Positions 44,252-53,742 of a stretch of DNA of 64,000 nucleotides are shown piece after piece. The stretch is from NCBI RefSeq assembly GCF_026891035.1, contig NZ_JAPTGG010000006.1, positions 124,001-188,000 on the forward strand. The letters are read 5' to 3'. The first letter of the stretch is position 1, and every line of letters starts with the position of its first letter. Source of the DNA: Dasania phycosphaerae. GTDB lineage: Bacteria > Pseudomonadota > Gammaproteobacteria > Pseudomonadales > Dasaniaceae. The position numbers were made by a program, and so were the translations under genes. The notes beneath the pieces are model-generated. The model saw only the letters and a list, made by a program, of their open reading frames with translations, was not told the origin of the DNA and did no database searches.

Positions 44252-47086
44252 ATGCAAGAAAGCCCAATGGAATTGCTATGGAGCAGTTCCCACATCTCTG
44301 GTGGCAATGCGGCCTATGTTGAGGATATGTATGAAATATACCTCTTCGACCCCAATGCAGTATCAGAACAGTGGCGAGAATACTTTGAAAAGCTACCGCG
44401 GGTTAATCAGGGCATCAAACAAGATGTGCCTCATTCAGCCGTTAGGGAGCATTTTGCTCAGTTAGCCAAAACCCGAGCAAAACCTTTATCGGTAGAAACC
44501 GATAACTCGATTACCGAACATGAGCGTAAGCAGGTTAGAGTTATACAACTCTGTAGTGCTTACCGTCAGCGTGGCCATCAGCATGCCAAGCTAGACCCTT
44601 TGGGCCTAAAAAAACGCCCACCCGTACCCGATTTAGATTTACACTATCACCAACTCTCCTCTGCAGATCACGAAACCGTATTCCAAACCGGTAGCCTATT
44701 TATAGGTAAAGATCAGGCCTCTCTTAAAGAAATCATAGACTCGCTAGAACAAACCTACTGTGGCTCTATAGGTGCAGAATTCATGCACATAGTGAACACC
44801 GAAGAGCGCCAGTGGATACAGCAGCGCATGGAGTCGGTGCGTTCTAAACCAGCGTTTAGCCCTGAAGTTAAAACCCATTTACTAGAGCGTTTAATTGCGG
44901 CAGAGGGCATGGAAAAATCCTTGGCCTCTAAATACCCTGGTGTTAAGCGTTTTGGCCTAGAGGGCGGTGAAAGCCTAATCCCCATGCTGGATTGCATGGT
45001 GCAGCGCAGCGGCTCTTATGCTGCTAAAGAAATGGTTATAGGCATGGCGCACCGCGGCCGCCTGAATGTATTAGTGAATATTTTTGGTAAAAACCCGGCG
45101 GAGCTGTTTGCCGAGTTTGAAGGCAAGGTCGAATACCAAGGCTCTGCTGACGTAAAATATCACCAAGGCTTTTCATCCAATGTGATGACCGCAGGCGGTG
45201 AAATGCATTTGGCATTGGCCTTTAACCCCTCACATTTAGAAATTGTTTCGCCTGTGGTAGAGGGTTCAGTGCGCGCTAGGCAAGATAGACGCAAGGATGA
45301 GACTGGCGAAAAAGTGGTACCCATAGTCATACACGGTGATGCTGCATTTGCAGGCCAGGGTGTGGTGATGGAGACTTTCCAAATGTCTCAAACCCGCGCC
45401 TATAAAACCGGTGGCACCATACATGTGGTGATTAACAACCAGGTGGGCTTTACCACCAACCGCCGTGAAGATGCGCGTTCTACTGAATACTGTACCGATG
45501 TAGCCAAAATGGTGCAGGCGCCTATATTCCACGTTAATGGTGACGATCCTGAAGCGGTATTGTTTGTTAGCCAAATGGCTACCGATTTCCGTCAAGAGTT
45601 CAAAAAAGACGTAGTGGTTGATTTAGTCTGCTATCGCCGTCGTGGTCATAACGAAGCGGATGAGCCCTCGGGCACCCAGCCTCTAATGTACAAGCAAATT
45701 AAAAAACAACGCACTACCCGCGATTTATACGCCGATCGCCTAATCGCCGAAGGTGTACTTAGCAAAGAGCAAGACGAGCAATTAATGCATGAGTACCGCT
45801 CTAGCCTAGAGAGCGGCCAACACGTGGTTAAAAGCTTGGTACACGAGCCCGATAAAGAGCTGTTTGTAGACTGGACGCCTTATATAGGGCACGACTGGGA
45901 TTGCCCAGCCGACACCACTATAGACCTAAAGCAACTGCAAGAGATTGCGACTAGAGTCAACACTGTGCCGGAAGGCTTCCCCATACAGCGGCAAGTGTCA
46001 AAAATTTACGAAGACCGCCGTAAAATGTTGGCTGGTGCCTTACCCATTAACTGGGGTTTTGCTGAAACCTTAGCCTATGGCACCTTGTTAGAGGCGGGTT
46101 ACCCCGTGCGTTTAACCGGTCAAGATGTGGGTCGTGGTACGTTCTCGCACAGGCATGCGGTACTGCACAATCAAAATGATGGCAGCGCCTATGTGCCGTT
46201 AAAAAATCTGGCTAAAAACCAGCCTGAGTTCACCATTTTTGATTCGCTGTTATCGGAAGAAGCGGTACTGGCTTTTGAATATGGTTACGCCACCACATCG
46301 CCCGCTGGCTTGGTTATTTGGGAGGCGCAGTTTGGTGATTTTGCCAACGGCGCACAGGTGGTTATCGATCAGTTTATTACCAGTGGTGAGCATAAATGGC
46401 AGCGCCTATGTGGCCTGACTATGCTATTACCACACGGCTATGAAGGTCAGGGGCCTGAGCATTCCTCAGCCCGCTTGGAGCGTTTCTTACAATTATGTGC
46501 CGAGCACAACATACAGGTTTGTGTGCCCAGTACTCCGGCGCAGGTGTTTCATATGATACGCCGACAGGGCATACGCCCCTTGCGTAAACCCTTAATTGTT
46601 ATGTCGCCCAAGAGTTTGTTGCGCCATAAAGACGCAACTTCAACATTGGAAGAGTTGGCAGAAGGTCATTTCCATACTGTATTAGATGATAGGGATGTAG
46701 AAGATAAGGCAGCGGTTAAGCGCATCATATTATGCAGTGGCCGTATTTATTACGACCTGCGCGACACCTTAATAGAGAGCGGCAAATCTGATATTGCTAT
46801 CGTGCGTATAGAGCAGCTGTATCCTTTCCCTCATGAAGACTTGAGTGAAATTTTATTAGGCTACCCTAATGCTAGCGAGGTAACTTGGTGTCAGGAAGAA
46901 CCCATGAACCAGGGGGCCTGGTACTCTAGCCAGCACCATATGCGCAGAGCTGTTCACGAGCTTAACCCTAAGATTTATTTAGATTATGCGGGGCGTGAAG
47001 CGTCTGCATCGCCAGCGGCGGGTTACTTAGCCCTGCATGTGGCGCAGCAGAATCAATTTATCGCCGAAGCCTTGGATTTACACTAA
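44252..47086 (+). CDS. sucA: 2-Oxoglutarate dehydrogenase E1 component
   Basis: A 944-residue thiamine-diphosphate enzyme that decarboxylates 2-oxoglutarate and passes succinyl groups to the lipoyl E2. An N-terminal E2-binding segment (SSHISGGNAAYVEDMYEIYL), the active-site AHRGRLNVLVNI, the TPP/Mg motif GDDPEAVLFVSQ to FKKDVVVDLVCYRRRGHNE, and the transketolase-like C-terminal domain (LLPHGYEGQGPEHSSARLE) are in place. The ATG at 44252 follows AAGGTGG; the frame is open 17 codons further upstream. Length matches the 933-residue E. coli enzyme. Confidence 0.96.
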   Translation: MQESPMELLWSSSHISGGNAAYVEDMYEIYLFDPNAVSEQWREYFEKLPRVNQGIKQDVPHSAVREHFAQLAKTRAKPLSVETDNSITEHERKQVRVIQLCSAYRQRGHQHAKLDPLGLKKRPPVPDLDLHYHQLSSADHETVFQTGSLFIGKDQASLKEIIDSLEQTYCGSIGAEFMHIVNTEERQWIQQRMESVRSKPAFSPEVKTHLLERLIAAEGMEKSLASKYPGVKRFGLEGGESLIPMLDCMVQRSGSYAAKEMVIGMAHRGRLNVLVNIFGKNPAELFAEFEGKVEYQGSADVKYHQGFSSNVMTAGGEMHLALAFNPSHLEIVSPVVEGSVRARQDRRKDETGEKVVPIVIHGDAAFAGQGVVMETFQMSQTRAYKTGGTIHVVINNQVGFTTNRREDARSTEYCTDVAKMVQAPIFHVNGDDPEAVLFVSQMATDFRQEFKKDVVVDLVCYRRRGHNEADEPSGTQPLMYKQIKKQRTTRDLYADRLIAEGVLSKEQDEQLMHEYRSSLESGQHVVKSLVHEPDKELFVDWTPYIGHDWDCPADTTIDLKQLQEIATRVNTVPEGFPIQRQVSKIYEDRRKMLAGALPINWGFAETLAYGTLLEAGYPVRLTGQDVGRGTFSHRHAVLHNQNDGSAYVPLKNLAKNQPEFTIFDSLLSEEAVLAFEYGYATTSPAGLVIWEAQFGDFANGAQVVIDQFITSGEHKWQRLCGLTMLLPHGYEGQGPEHSSARLERFLQLCAEHNIQVCVPSTPAQVFHMIRRQGIRPLRKPLIVMSPKSLLRHKDATSTLEELAEGHFHTVLDDRDVEDKAAVKRIILCSGRIYYDLRDTLIESGKSDIAIVRIEQLYPFPHEDLSEILLGYPNASEVTWCQEEPMNQGAWYSSQHHMRRAVHELNPKIYLDYAGREASASPAAGYLALHVAQQNQFIAEALDLH

Positions 47087-47141
47087 ATTTTTTAACCTAT
47101 AGATCAGACTCATACTGTATTAATGGGTGTAAGGAAATAAT

Positions 47142-48344
47142 ATGACCATAGAAATAAAAGCCCCAACTTTTCCCGAATCGGTAGCCGATGGCACCATAGC
47201 CACTTGGTATAAGCAGCCCGGTGAAGCGGTAGCACGTGACGAAATTATTGTTGATATAGAAACCGATAAAGTGGTGTTAGAGGTATTAGCCCCCGCCGAT
47301 GGTTCTATGTCGGAAATACTTAAAGGTGAAGGTGAAACTGTACTTAGCGACGAGTTAATCGGTCGCTTTGTGGCCGGTGAGGCCGTCGCCCTTGAGGCTG
47401 CCCCTGCCGCCGCCGCTCCTGCTGTTGCAGAGACTAATAATAGCGGCGATAAAATCAGCCCCGCTGCACGCAAGCTTATTAAAGAAAACAGCCTTAATGT
47501 TGATGATATTAAAGCCACCGGTAAGGGCGGTTTAGTCACTAAAGAAGACGTGGTTAAGCACTTAAGCTCGGCACCAGCGCCAGCTGCAGCTAAGCCCGTC
47601 ACCGCTGACCCAGCGCCTATCATTGAGCTAGACCCCAGCCAGCGCCCAGAAAAACGTGTGCCTATGACGCGTTTGCGCAAGCGCATAGCTGAGCGTTTAT
47701 TAGATGCCAGCCAAAGCACCGCCATGTTAACCACCTTTAACGAGGTAGACATGGGTCCTATCATGGAACTGCGCAAGCAATACAAAGACCTTTTTGAAAA
47801 ATCGCATAACGGTGTGCGTTTAGGTTTTATGGGCTTTTTTGTCAAAGCCGCCACTGAAGCATTAAAACGCTTCCCGGCAGTGAATGCCTCTTTAGACGGT
47901 GATGATATTGTTTATCACGGTTACCAAGATATAGGTGTGGCCGTTTCTACTGAAAAAGGCTTAGTCGTGCCAGTATTGCGTGACACTGACCAAATGAGTA
48001 TCGCTAAAGTGGAAGACACCATACGCGATTTTGGCTTGCGCGCTAAAGCTGGCAAGCTGGGTATTGATGAAATGCAGGGCGGTACATTTACTATTACCAA
48101 TGGTGGTGTATTTGGCTCATTGCTATCAACACCTATTTTAAACCCACCACAAACCGCTATCTTGGGTATGCATAAAATCCAAGAGCGTGTGATGGCGGTT
48201 AATGGTGAAGTGAAAATACGCCCCATGATGTACTTGGCGATATCTTATGATCACCGCTTGATAGATGGTAAAGACGCAGTACAGTTTTTGGTGGCCATTA
48301 AAGAACAGCTGGAAGAGCCTGCGCGCATACTCTTAGAGTTGTAA
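47142..48344 (+). CDS. sucB: Dihydrolipoyl succinyltransferase (E2 of 2-oxoglutarate dehydrogenase)
   Basis: A 400-residue acyltransferase core of the complex. A single lipoyl domain (1-77) has its modified lysine in VDIETDKVVLEV. An Ala/Pro-rich linker leads to the peripheral-subunit-binding domain (about 105-140, ISPAARKLIKENSLN, GKGGLVTKEDV). The catalytic domain (about 165-400) carries the ISYDHRLIDGKDA active-site motif. AAGGAA lies upstream of the ATG. Length is normal for SucB. It follows sucA by 55 bases. Confidence 0.96.
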   Translation: MTIEIKAPTFPESVADGTIATWYKQPGEAVARDEIIVDIETDKVVLEVLAPADGSMSEILKGEGETVLSDELIGRFVAGEAVALEAAPAAAAPAVAETNNSGDKISPAARKLIKENSLNVDDIKATGKGGLVTKEDVVKHLSSAPAPAAAKPVTADPAPIIELDPSQRPEKRVPMTRLRKRIAERLLDASQSTAMLTTFNEVDMGPIMELRKQYKDLFEKSHNGVRLGFMGFFVKAATEALKRFPAVNASLDGDDIVYHGYQDIGVAVSTEKGLVVPVLRDTDQMSIAKVEDTIRDFGLRAKAGKLGIDEMQGGTFTITNGGVFGSLLSTPILNPPQTAILGMHKIQERVMAVNGEVKIRPMMYLAISYDHRLIDGKDAVQFLVAIKEQLEEPARILLEL

Positions 48345-48420
48345 ACAGCGGCTAGCCAGCAAGATCAAAAAATTGAAACTTTAAGCGCTCAGTTACAGAG
48401 CGGTAAATATGGGAAATATT

Positions 48421-49857
48421 ATGGCTAATTACGATGTAGTAGTTATTGGGTCGGGCCCGGCGGGTTATGTTGCCGCGATACGCGCAGCACAGCTAGGCTT
48501 AAAAACAGTGTGTATAGAAAAAGAGAAAAGCAAGCAAGGCACTATAGGCCTAGGCGGCACCTGTTTGAATGTGGGCTGTATACCCTCTAAGGCCTTATTA
48601 GATAGCACCCATAAATATCACGAAGCTAAGCACGACTTTGATATACACGGTATCAGTGCCAAGGATGTCTCGCTAGACGTGCCCACCATGATCGCCAGGA
48701 AAGACGCTATTGTTAAGCAGCTTACCACCGGCATAGGCGGCTTATTTAAAGCTAATGGCGTGGATGTCATGGAAGGTGCTGGCAAGGTTTTGGCGGGTAA
48801 AAAAGTTGAGGTTACTAAGCCCGACGGTTCGGTAGAGGTATTAGAGGCCAGCAATATTGTAATAGCTGCGGGCTCACTGCCGGTAGAAATTCCCCCCGCG
48901 CCTGTAGATCAGGATGTTATCGTTGATTCAACCGGCGCTTTAGAGTTTAGTGAAACTCCCAAGCGTTTAGGTGTAATCGGTGCCGGTGTTATAGGTTTAG
49001 AGTTGGGCAGTGTTTGGGGCCGTTTAGGTTCAGAGGTGGTATTGTTAGAAGCCTTGGACGATTTCTTACCCGCTATGGATAAGCAAATTGCCAAAGAAGC
49101 GAAAAAAATTCTCAGCAAGCAGGGCTTGGATATACGCCTAGGCGCACGCGTAACCGGTACCGAAGTTAAAGGTAAAGAGGTAACTGTTACCTACAGCGAT
49201 GCTGAAGGCGAAAAGCAGCAAGTATTTGATAAGCTAATTGTTTGCGTAGGTCGCAAGCCGCAAAGTCAAAGCCTGTTGGCTGCCGATAGTGGTGTGTCTT
49301 TAGATGAGCGTGGCTTTATTTTTGTTAACGACTACTGCGAAACGGCAGTGCCCGGTGTTTACGCCATAGGTGATGTAGTGCGTGGCCCTATGTTGGCACA
49401 CAAAGGTTCGGAAGAAGGCGTAATGGTGGCCGAGCGCATCGTAGGCCAAAAAGCCGCGATGAACTACGAGACTATCCCCGGTGTTATCTATACTCACCCC
49501 GAAGTGGCTGCGGTAGGTAAAACGGAAGAGCAATTAAAAGCCGATGGTGTACCCTATAACGTGGGTATGTTCCCCTTTGCGGCTAGCGGCAGAGCCATGG
49601 CGGCTAATGAAACAGCTGGCCTGGTTAAAATGATTGCTCATGCGGAAACAGACCGTATCCTAGGTTGCCATATTGTAGGCCCCAGCGCTGCCGATTTAGT
49701 GCAGCAGGTGGTTATTGCTATGGAGTTTGGCTCTAGCGCTGAAGATATAGGCTTGACGGTATTTGGCCATCCTACCTTGTCTGAAGCGGTACATGAGGCG
49801 GCACTAGCGGTAGCGGGCCATGCCATACACATACCCAACAAGAAAAAGCGTAAGTAA
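48421..49857 (+). CDS. lpd: Dihydrolipoamide dehydrogenase (E3)
   Basis: A 478-residue FAD enzyme that reoxidises the lipoyl arm with NAD+. FAD-binding VVIGSGPAGYVAAIRAAQLG, the redox disulfide GGTCLNVGCIPSKALL, the NAD-binding GVIGAGVIGLELGSVWGRLG and the C-terminal acid-base pair HPTLSEAVHEAAL are intact. An ATG four codons upstream (48409) is possible; 48421 is chosen because GGGAA precedes it and relatives begin near there. It could also serve pyruvate dehydrogenase. A 10-bp hairpin follows the stop. Confidence 0.95.
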   Translation: MANYDVVVIGSGPAGYVAAIRAAQLGLKTVCIEKEKSKQGTIGLGGTCLNVGCIPSKALLDSTHKYHEAKHDFDIHGISAKDVSLDVPTMIARKDAIVKQLTTGIGGLFKANGVDVMEGAGKVLAGKKVEVTKPDGSVEVLEASNIVIAAGSLPVEIPPAPVDQDVIVDSTGALEFSETPKRLGVIGAGVIGLELGSVWGRLGSEVVLLEALDDFLPAMDKQIAKEAKKILSKQGLDIRLGARVTGTEVKGKEVTVTYSDAEGEKQQVFDKLIVCVGRKPQSQSLLAADSGVSLDERGFIFVNDYCETAVPGVYAIGDVVRGPMLAHKGSEEGVMVAERIVGQKAAMNYETIPGVIYTHPEVAAVGKTEEQLKADGVPYNVGMFPFAASGRAMAANETAGLVKMIAHAETDRILGCHIVGPSAADLVQQVVIAMEFGSSAEDIGLTVFGHPTLSEAVHEAALAVAGHAIHIPNKKKRK

Positions 49858-49870
49858 TTCAGGGGGTTGT

Positions 49871-49897
49871 GGGCTGTTAAAGCTTATTTAACAGCCC
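49871..49897 (+). promoter_or_regulatory. Hairpin between lpd and sucC
   Basis: GGGCTGTTAA pairs perfectly with TTAACAGCCC around AGCTTAT, 13 bases after the lpd stop, with no T-run. It may attenuate, process or protect the transcript before sucCD. Confidence 0.55.
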
Positions 49898-50074
49898 TGC
49901 AGTAAAGTATTTGCGCACTGCTTTAAAATTAGCCAGAATACGTCCCCACATTTTGCTACTGCTCTCTTTAAGAGTCATTAATGTAGAGCAGTACAATAAC
50001 TGGAGTAGCCCGAGCTTAATGATTTTAAGTGATCGGTAGCTGCATCAATCCACAGACCAAAATGGTAAATCAAC

Positions 50075-51241
50075 ATGAACCTTCACGAGTATCAAGGCAA
50101 GCAACTGTTTGCTGAATACGGGTTACCTGTATCAAAAGGCTACGCCTGTGATACGCCCGAAGAAGCTGCTCAGGCAGCTGATCGCATAGGCGGTGACAAG
50201 TGGGTAGTTAAAGCCCAAGTTCACGCCGGTGGCCGCGGTAAAGCGGGTGGCGTAAAGTTATTAGATAACAAAGAAGACATTAAAGCATTTGCACAGCAAT
50301 GGTTAGGCAAAAACTTAGTGACTTATCAAACTGACGAAAATGGTCAGCCTGTTTCTAAGATTTTGGTAGAGACTTGTACCGATATCGCGCAAGAGCTGTA
50401 CTTAGGTGCGGTTGTTGATCGCTCTACTCGTCGCATCGTATTTATGGCTTCGACCGAAGGCGGTGTAGAGATTGAGAAAGTTGCGGAAGAAACTCCTGAG
50501 AAAATTCTCAAAGCAGAAATCGACCCCATGACTGGCGCACAGCCATACCAAGGCCGTGAGTTAGCTTTTAAACTGGGTTTAGAAGGCGTACAGGTTAAGC
50601 AGTTTGTACACATCTTCTTAGGCTTGGCAAAATTATTCCAAGATAAAGATTTAGCCCTAATCGAAGTTAACCCCTTGGTTATTACCGATGAAGGTAACTT
50701 ACACTGCCTAGACGCCAAAATTGGTGTAGACGGCAACGCCCTATACCGCCAAGAAGCGGTACGCGCTATGCACGATCCCTCACAGGAAGATGCACGCGAA
50801 GCACAAGCGGCCCAGTGGGAACTTAACTACGTCGCCCTAGAAGGTAACATAGGCTGCATGGTTAACGGTGCTGGCCTGGCTATGGGTACTATGGACATCG
50901 TTAAACTACACGGTGGCCAACCTGCTAACTTCCTAGACGTAGGTGGCGGTGCCACTAAAGAGCGCGTTTCGGAAGCGTTTAAAATCATTCTTTCTGACGA
51001 TTCAGTAAAAGCGGTTTTAGTTAACATCTTTGGCGGTATCGTACGTTGTGACTTAATCGCTGAAGGCATTATCGGTGCCGTTGAAGAAGTAGGCGTTGAA
51101 GTGCCCGTAGTTGTGCGCTTAGAAGGCAACAACGCAGAACTAGGTTCAAAAATCTTAGCGGAAAGTGGCTTAAATATTATTGCTGCTAACAGCTTAAAAG
51201 AAGCTGCAGATGCAGCAGTTAAAGCAGCGGAGGGCAAATAA
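50075..51241 (+). CDS. sucC: Succinyl-CoA synthetase beta subunit
   Basis: A 388-residue ATP-grasp subunit that forms ATP (or GTP) from succinyl-CoA cleavage together with SucD. It begins MNLHEYQGKQLFAEYGLPVS, typical of the family, has the nucleotide-site VHAGGRGKAGGVKL, and the grasp-domain ends ALIEVNPLVITDEGNLHCLDA and IFGGIVRCDLIAEGI. The length equals the E. coli subunit (388). It overlaps sucD by one base (TAATG). Confidence 0.97.
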   Translation: MNLHEYQGKQLFAEYGLPVSKGYACDTPEEAAQAADRIGGDKWVVKAQVHAGGRGKAGGVKLLDNKEDIKAFAQQWLGKNLVTYQTDENGQPVSKILVETCTDIAQELYLGAVVDRSTRRIVFMASTEGGVEIEKVAEETPEKILKAEIDPMTGAQPYQGRELAFKLGLEGVQVKQFVHIFLGLAKLFQDKDLALIEVNPLVITDEGNLHCLDAKIGVDGNALYRQEAVRAMHDPSQEDAREAQAAQWELNYVALEGNIGCMVNGAGLAMGTMDIVKLHGGQPANFLDVGGGATKERVSEAFKIILSDDSVKAVLVNIFGGIVRCDLIAEGIIGAVEEVGVEVPVVVRLEGNNAELGSKILAESGLNIIAANSLKEAADAAVKAAEGK

Positions 51242-52113
51242 TGAGCGTCCTAATTAATAAAGACACTAAAGTTATCTGCCAGGGCTTTACCGGTTCACAA
51301 GGTACTTTCCACTCAGAGCAAGCGATAGCCTACGGCACCAAAATGGTTGGTGGTGTTACGCCAGGCAAAGGCGGCCAAGAGCACTTAGGTTTGCCGGTAT
51401 TTAACACAGTTGCAGAAGCGGTAGAAGCTACTGGTGCTGACGCCTCTGTTATCTATGTACCTGCGCCTTTCTGTAAAGATTCTATTTTAGAAGCAGCTAA
51501 CGGTGGCATTAAGCTTATCGTTTGTATTACCGAAGGCATTCCTACTTTGGATATGCTTGAGTGTAAAGTGAAGTGTGATGAGTTAGGTGTGGTATTAATC
51601 GGCCCTAACTGCCCAGGTGTTATCACCCCGGGTGAATGTAAAATCGGCATCATGCCCGGTCACATACACTTGCCGGGTAAAGTAGGCATAGTATCGCGTT
51701 CAGGTACTTTGACCTATGAAGCGGTTAAGCAAACTACCGATGCTGGCTTTGGTCAGTCTACTTGTGTAGGTATAGGCGGCGACCCAATTCCTGGCTCAAA
51801 CTTCATCGATATTTTGAAGTTGTTCCAAGAAGACCCTGCTACTGAAGCCATTGTGATGATAGGCGAGATAGGCGGTACTGCAGAAGAAGAAGCAGCGGCT
51901 TACATCAAAGCCAATGTCACTAAGCCTGTTGTGTCTTACATTGCGGGTGTTACTGCACCTGCCGGTAAGCGCATGGGCCATGCGGGCGCGATTATCTCTG
52001 GCGGTAAAGGTACTGCTGATGAGAAATTTGCAGCCTTACAAGATGCCGGTGTTAAAACCGTACGCAGCTTGGCTGATATAGGCGAAGCCTTGGCAGAAAT
52101 TACCGGTTGGTAA
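51241..52113 (+). CDS. sucD: Succinyl-CoA synthetase alpha subunit
   Basis: A 290-residue subunit with the CoA-binding Rossmann domain (KVICQGFTGSQGTFHSEQAI, PFCKDSILEAANGGIKLIV) and the phosphohistidine domain, where the active-site histidine is in GHAGAIISGGKGTA and the supporting loop is GEIGGTAEEEAAAYI. It starts inside the sucC stop codon (TAATG), so translation is coupled. A strong terminator 23 bases after its stop ends the TCA cluster. Confidence 0.97.
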   Translation: MSVLINKDTKVICQGFTGSQGTFHSEQAIAYGTKMVGGVTPGKGGQEHLGLPVFNTVAEAVEATGADASVIYVPAPFCKDSILEAANGGIKLIVCITEGIPTLDMLECKVKCDELGVVLIGPNCPGVITPGECKIGIMPGHIHLPGKVGIVSRSGTLTYEAVKQTTDAGFGQSTCVGIGGDPIPGSNFIDILKLFQEDPATEAIVMIGEIGGTAEEEAAAYIKANVTKPVVSYIAGVTAPAGKRMGHAGAIISGGKGTADEKFAALQDAGVKTVRSLADIGEALAEITGW

Positions 52114-52135
52114 TATTGCCAAGTGCATAGTAGAG

Positions 52136-52162
52136 AAGGGCGCTTTTTAGCGCCCTTTTTTG
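52136..52162 (+). terminator. Rho-independent terminator of the sucCD transcript
   Basis: AAGGGCGC pairs with GCGCCCTT around TTTTTA, then a T run. Confidence 0.92.
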
Positions 52163-52211
52163 TACCTGTTAGTTTTATGGCGTGTAAACTTTCAGCTTGG
52201 CGATGCTTTGC

Positions 52212-52217
52212 TACACT
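52212..52217 (+). promoter_or_regulatory. Possible extended -10 of the HD-GYP gene
   Basis: TGCTACACT holds an extended -10 (TG-n-TACACT) about 30 bases before the ATG; the -35 is poor (TTTCAG), as can be tolerated with an extended -10. Confidence 0.35.
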
Positions 52218-52247
52218 GGGTTTAGGTTTAACAACGCAGTGATAATA

Positions 52248-53450
52248 ATGTTAAAAACGATACCCTCCAGCAAGCTTGTGGTTGGCATGTATTTGCATAA
52301 ATTGTGTGGTTCATGGATGCAGCACCCTTTTTGGCGCAGTGCCTTCTTACTTGCAGACCCTAAAGATATACAAACCATTATCCAAAGTGGTGTGAGCGAA
52401 GTGGTGATAGACACGGCTAAGGGCTTGGATATAGAGCCTCTAGCCACCGCTGCCTTAAAGCCAGAGCAATCGCCCGCCCCGGCCGCCACCGAAGCGCCAG
52501 CAGTTAAGAAACTCAGTAAAGCGGCCGAATGGCGGCGCGCCAAGGCTATTTGCGAGTCTTCTAAACAAGCTATTACCAGTATGTTTGAAGATGCGCGCAT
52601 GGGTAAGGTGGTCAGCGTAGAAACGGCGCAGCCCTTGGTAGATGAAATTTCGACGTCAGTGGTCAGCAGCCCCGACACTTTAATTACCTTGGCTAGGCTA
52701 AAAACCTGTGATGATTACACCTATATGCATTCGGTGGCGGTATGCGCCATGATGATAGCGCTGGCCCGCGAGCTAGGCTTGAGCGAAGAGCAGGTGAGTA
52801 CCGCGGGGGTGGGGGGCCTAATGCACGACTTAGGTAAGGCTGCTATCCCTTTAGACATACTCAATAACCCCGGCAAGTTAACGGATCAAGAATTTGCGGT
52901 GGTAAAAAACCACCCCTTAGAAGGTTATAAATTGCTGCAAGATAACAGCAATATTAGCCCCGAGGTGCTGGATATAGTGCTGCATCACCATGAAAAGTTT
53001 GATGGCACAGGTTACCCCGAGGGTTTGCAAGGCGAGGATATTAGCCTGCTGGCACGCATGTCAGCCATTTGTGATGTCTATGATGCGGTGACTTCAACTA
53101 GGCCCTATAAAGAGGGCTGGGACCCAGCGCTATCGCTAAAGCGGATGATCTCTTGGCAGGGGCATTTTGATCCCCAAATTTTGCAAGCCTTTATAAAAAT
53201 CATAGGTATTTACCCCATAGGCGCATTAGTAAAGCTAGAGTCCAACCGCCTGGCCGTGGTGGTGGAGCAGAGTGAGGGCAAGTTACTGGCCCCCAAAGTA
53301 AAAGTGTTTTTTGCGATCAAGCCCAAGGGGCCTATAGCGGTGGAGTTATTAGACCTGGCGGCAACGCGTTGTAAGGATCGCATAGTGGGTTTGGAAGATG
53401 CCGAACAATGGGGCTTTAAAAATTTAGCAGACCTCTGGCAACCTGCATAA
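52248..53450 (+). CDS. HD-GYP domain phosphodiesterase (cyclic di-GMP)
   Basis: A 400-residue cytosolic protein with an N-terminal DUF3391-like domain (about 1-65, LVVGMYLHKLCGSW) and an HD-GYP domain (about 150-330). Metal ligands are visible: His161, His193-Asp194 (LMHDLGK), His222, His246-248 and the GYP loop FDGTGYPEGL. All key residues are present, so it should hydrolyse cyclic di-GMP, favouring motility over biofilm. A frame open 17 codons upstream of the ATG has no start signals. The LapA-like gene follows 36 bases downstream. Confidence 0.9.
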   Translation: MLKTIPSSKLVVGMYLHKLCGSWMQHPFWRSAFLLADPKDIQTIIQSGVSEVVIDTAKGLDIEPLATAALKPEQSPAPAATEAPAVKKLSKAAEWRRAKAICESSKQAITSMFEDARMGKVVSVETAQPLVDEISTSVVSSPDTLITLARLKTCDDYTYMHSVAVCAMMIALARELGLSEEQVSTAGVGGLMHDLGKAAIPLDILNNPGKLTDQEFAVVKNHPLEGYKLLQDNSNISPEVLDIVLHHHEKFDGTGYPEGLQGEDISLLARMSAICDVYDAVTSTRPYKEGWDPALSLKRMISWQGHFDPQILQAFIKIIGIYPIGALVKLESNRLAVVVEQSEGKLLAPKVKVFFAIKPKGPIAVELLDLAATRCKDRIVGLEDAEQWGFKNLADLWQPA

Positions 53451-53486
53451 GCTGATTTTTTGTTTTAACAATAGAGGAGTGCCGCC

Positions 53487-53684
53487 ATGCTACGTTTATT
53501 ACTAGGGCTACTGTTAGTTTTATTCGCGTTGCTACTATTACAAAACCTAGCAATGGTAGAGCTCAATTTTTTACTGTGGAGTGTGAGTTTGCCGCGGGTG
53601 ATTTTATTATTGCTGGTGTTCTTATTGGGGCTGGCGGTGGGCTATGGCTGGGCCAAATGGGGTAGGGTAATAAAGCGTCACTAA
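53487..53684 (+). CDS. LapA-domain (DUF1049) small membrane protein
   Basis: A 65-residue protein with two hydrophobic helices (about 3-22 and 38-56), the turn LNFLLWSVSLPRV between them, and a basic C-terminus (KWGRVIKRH), as in the DUF1049/LapA family that supports lipopolysaccharide assembly. GAGGAG lies 9 bases before the ATG. It is probably cotranscribed with the HD-GYP gene, 36 bases upstream. Confidence 0.8.
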   Translation: MLRLLLGLLLVLFALLLLQNLAMVELNFLLWSVSLPRVILLLLVFLLGLAVGYGWAKWGRVIKRH

Positions 53685-53742
53685 TGTGAACGGCTAAACC
53701 CGCGCAGCGCTGTTGTGCTGATGCGGGGTTAGCATAAGTTAT

